NCBI GenBank assembly: GCA_937915915.1
Contig: CALGGN010000064.1
Coordinates: forward strand, 1 to 7,642
Direction: 5' to 3'
DNA: 7,642 nt
Source: an uncultured Selenomonas sp.
GTDB lineage: Bacteria; Bacillota; Negativicutes; Selenomonadales; Selenomonadaceae
This document shows positions 5,587 through 7,642 of this stretch, one piece after another (positions within the stretch are counted from its first letter, which is position 1; each line of letters opens with the position of its first letter). The notes under the pieces were generated by a model. It was not told the origin of the DNA and ran no database searches. It saw only the letters and a list, made by a program, of their open reading frames with translations. Made by a program: the position numbers and the translations under genes.

Positions 5587-6912
5587 TCAGCTTTTTATAC
5601 TCTGCTTAATTACCTTTGCCATATAATCCAACTTCTCATCCGACATCCCCGGATACACGCCTACCCAGAAGGTATCCCTCATAATCCTGTCCGTGTTCTC
5701 AAGGCTCCCCACTACGCGATACCCCCTGCCGCTCTTTCGCATTTCGTCAAAGCAGGGATGCTTGATAAGATTCCCCGCAAAGAGCATTCTGGTCTGCACG
5801 CCCTTGCTTTCGATATAGCGCACCACCTTTTCCCGGTCCACGCCGTTGCAGGTCACCATGAAGCCGAACCAACTGGGATTGCTGTTTGCACATGCTTCCG
5901 GCAGAATCAGCTTGTCTTTTACATCTTGAAGCGCATTTTTGAGGCGGTCAAAATTATAGCGGCGTCGCTCCACGAATTTCGGGAACTTCTTCAACTGCGC
6001 CACACCCACTGCAGCCTGCATGTCCGTGATATTGAGGTTCATGCCGAAATGGCTGTAGACATACTTGTGGTCATACCCCTTGGGCAGCTCGCCGTACTGG
6101 CCGTCAAAGCGGTGGCCGCAGAAGTTGTCCTGGCCGGAGGCGCAGACGCAGTCACGGCCCCAGTCACGGAAGGAGCGCATGATTTTGTTCAGCAGAGGAT
6201 TGTCGGTGTAGACGGCGCCCCCCTGCCCCATGGTCATGTGATGGGGCGGATAGAAGCTGGATGTGCCCATATCCCCGATGGTGCCCGTGAGTTTTTCTTT
6301 GCCGTCTATGGCGTATACCGACCCCAGAGCATCGCAGTTATCCTCCACCAGCCAGAGATTATGACTGTCGCAGAAATCCTTCACTGACTTCAGATCAAAT
6401 GGGTTCCCCAAAGTATGGGCTATCATCACTGCCCTGGTCTTTTCCGACAGGGCTTCTTCCAGTTTGGTCACATCTATGTTGTACTGGGGAATGGTCACGT
6501 CCACAAATACCGGCACCGCTCCATAGTTGATGATGGGGGATACGGTGGTGGGGAAACCTGCCGCCACGGTGATGACCTCGTCCCCAGGACGGATTCTCCG
6601 CTCCCTCAGCAGAGGTGAAGTCAGAGTCATAAAGGCCAGTAGATTGGCAGAGGAGCCGGAGTTCACCACGGACACGTATTTGATGCCCAGGTACTCAGCC
6701 AGCCCCTTCTCAAACGCCTGCACATAGCGGCCCGATGTCAGCCAGAACTCCAGTGCGCTGTCCACCAGATTCATCATTTCTTCGCGGTCATAAACTCTGG
6801 AGGCGTAGGGTATGCGATCCCCTTCACGATATGGCTGCTCCTGGTTATGGAACTTGTCGCAGTACTCCCCTACCATTGAGAGGATTTTGTCATGCATTTT
6901 CTTCCTGTTCAT
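5587..6912 (-). CDS. rfbH: CDP-4-keto-6-deoxy-D-glucose 3-dehydrase (RfbH/E1)
   Basis: This cytosolic enzyme uses pyridoxamine phosphate and a [2Fe-2S] cluster to remove the C-3 hydroxyl of CDP-6-deoxy-4-hexulose. With a partner reductase (E3, not seen here) it yields the CDP-3,6-dideoxyhexulose that leads to abequose, paratose, tyvelose or ascarylose. At 441 residues it has full length. It has the aminotransferase fold, but the cofactor lysine is replaced by histidine, as in all E1 enzymes: SFYPPHHMTMGQGG, H224 being the aligned residue. The cluster cysteines are C193 (EDNCDALGS), C255, C257 and C265, giving C-x61-C-x-C-x7-C, against C-x57-C-x-C-x7-C in the Yersinia E1; the four extra residues lie in the GKEKLTG loop. 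The ATG overlaps the rfbG stop by 4 bp (ATGA), with AAGGAG just upstream, so the two are one translationally coupled operon. Nothing suggests damage. Confidence 0.95.
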   Translation of the reverse strand: MNRKKMHDKILSMVGEYCDKFHNQEQPYREGDRIPYASRVYDREEMMNLVDSALEFWLTSGRYVQAFEKGLAEYLGIKYVSVVNSGSSANLLAFMTLTSPLLRERRIRPGDEVITVAAGFPTTVSPIINYGAVPVFVDVTIPQYNIDVTKLEEALSEKTRAVMIAHTLGNPFDLKSVKDFCDSHNLWLVEDNCDALGSVYAIDGKEKLTGTIGDMGTSSFYPPHHMTMGQGGAVYTDNPLLNKIMRSFRDWGRDCVCASGQDNFCGHRFDGQYGELPKGYDHKYVYSHFGMNLNITDMQAAVGVAQLKKFPKFVERRRYNFDRLKNALQDVKDKLILPEACANSNPSWFGFMVTCNGVDREKVVRYIESKGVQTRMLFAGNLIKHPCFDEMRKSGRGYRVVGSLENTDRIMRDTFWVGVYPGMSDEKLDYMAKVIKQSIKS

Positions 6913-7642
6913 CGCTCGCTCCTTAAAAAGTCCACTATCTGCTCATCCATTACCTTGCCCGGATCCTCACCCTGCTGCATTGCCTTGGCAAAATCCACGG
7001 TTGCTTGCAGGGCATCCTCTATGTGCCAGCGCGGCTGCCAGCCCAGGCTGCTCTTAATCTTCGAGCAGTCCAGCTTCAGGAAATTGGCCTCATGGGGATT
7101 TTCCACGCTGACATTTTCCCATGTGATGCCCTCGCCCCACAGGCGGCAGAAGATATCTGCCAGCTCTCCCGTGGTGACGCAGTCGCATTCATCAGGTCCC
7201 ACATTGTACCAATCCGCATACCTTCCATCCTCATATTGCGCCTGAACAACGAGAAGATACGCACAGAGCGGTTCCAGCACATGCTGATAGGGACGATTGG
7301 AATAAGGATTGCGCACCTCTATCTTCTTCCCTGCCAGTGCTGCCCGGACACAATCCGGCACAATGCGGCTCTTGGCAAAGTCCCCGCCTCCGATGACATT
7401 GCCTGCCCGTGCGGTGGAGATGGCGCAGCATCCGTCGGCAAAGAAGCTCTTCTTGTAGCTGTGGGTGACGAGCTCTGCGCAGCTCTTGCTGTTGGAATAT
7501 GGGTCGTAGCCATCCAAAGGCTCATTTTCCCGATAGCCCCAGGGCCATTCCTTGTTTTCATAGACCTTGTCCGTGGTCACATTGAGAAAAGATCTGACGC
7601 TCGGAGTCTGCCGTACCGCTTCAAGAATGTTTACTGTACCCA
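6909..7642 (-). CDS. rfbG: CDP-glucose 4,6-dehydratase (RfbG), C-terminal part
   Basis: This NAD-dependent short-chain dehydrogenase converts CDP-D-glucose to CDP-4-keto-6-deoxy-D-glucose, the substrate of the RfbH enzyme encoded next. The frame is open to the right edge (GTVNILEAVRQTPSVRSFLN is the first stretch seen). About 244 residues are present, against roughly 360 in the complete family, so the N-terminal NAD-binding Gly motif and first ~115 residues lie outside. Visible are TTDKVYENKEW (with the active-site Thr/Asp region of sugar-nucleotide dehydratases), the catalytic YSNSK (Y-x3-K), ARAGNVIGGGDF, the substrate-binding RPYQHVLEPL, and WYNVGP. The stop TGA overlaps the start of rfbH. 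The gene upstream is expected to be rfbF (glucose-1-phosphate cytidylyltransferase), which is only inference. A GTG at 7580 is internal, not the start. Confidence 0.95.
   Translation of the reverse strand, partial: GTVNILEAVRQTPSVRSFLNVTTDKVYENKEWPWGYRENEPLDGYDPYSNSKSCAELVTHSYKKSFFADGCCAISTARAGNVIGGGDFAKSRIVPDCVRAALAGKKIEVRNPYSNRPYQHVLEPLCAYLLVVQAQYEDGRYADWYNVGPDECDCVTTGELADIFCRLWGEGITWENVSVENPHEANFLKLDCSKIKSSLGWQPRWHIEDALQATVDFAKAMQQGEDPGKVMDEQIVDFLRSER

Noticed and set aside
5446..6387. 313-codon plus-strand ORF opposite rfbH
   Set aside because: It is the antisense shadow of rfbH, whose cluster cysteines and catalytic histidine are all conserved on the minus strand.

Overview
The window looks like an accessory or boundary region of a Firmicutes-type genome, most likely a Negativicutes (Selenomonas-like) bacterium. 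The clues are strong AGGAGG-type ribosome binding sites, a type I methionine aminopeptidase with an N-terminal SEC-C zinc motif, and genes for a CDP-deoxyhexose of the kind found in LPS O-antigens, which fits a diderm Firmicute. This placement is inference; no rRNA or other marker gene is present.

Layout, left to right. (1) Bases 1-635, minus strand: the first ~120 codons of a DEAD-box RNA helicase gene. Helicase homology stops abruptly near base 276, and the DNA continues in another frame with a different, Sel1-repeat-like coding sequence running off the left edge. (2) Bases 635-1552, minus: an intact map gene whose stop codon overlaps the helicase start. (3) Bases 1553-1670: back-to-back promoters for map and for (4) a membrane-anchored polysaccharide deacetylase at 1671-2516, plus strand. 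(5) Bases 2517-2952: no gene; it holds a hairpin, a 160-bp MITE-like palindrome with a 4-bp target duplication, and the terminator of the next gene. (6) Bases 2953-4797, minus: an AT-rich 614-codon gene joining most of an ABC/SMC-type ATPase to the C-terminal part of an HNH nuclease. (7) Bases 4798-5586: an eroded region with an isolated copy of the MITE end, a strong-looking orphan promoter feeding a broken ORF, a large nested palindrome and a 42-codon ORF of doubtful reality. (8) Bases 5587-7642, minus: rfbH and the 3' two thirds of rfbG, overlapping by 4 bp, which make the CDP-4-keto-3,6-dideoxyhexose precursor of 3,6-dideoxysugars in O-antigen.

How the parts relate. rfbG and rfbH act in sequence in one pathway and look like the distal end of a longer O-antigen operon entering from the right. 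map and the helicase form a housekeeping transcription unit that is damaged at its end. The deacetylase is a single-gene unit. The ATPase-HNH gene is the most unusual item. Its two halves resemble partners of ATPase-plus-HNH defence modules (Septu PtuA/PtuB-like), but the ATPase stops just after its SSGER signature, before any Walker B, and the HNH part begins at its DH motif, without the usual upstream CxxC. An in-frame deletion that fused two neighbouring genes explains this best. Together with the helicase/Sel1 junction and the eroded repeats, it suggests a region that has suffered several deletions, or an assembly with chimeric joins.
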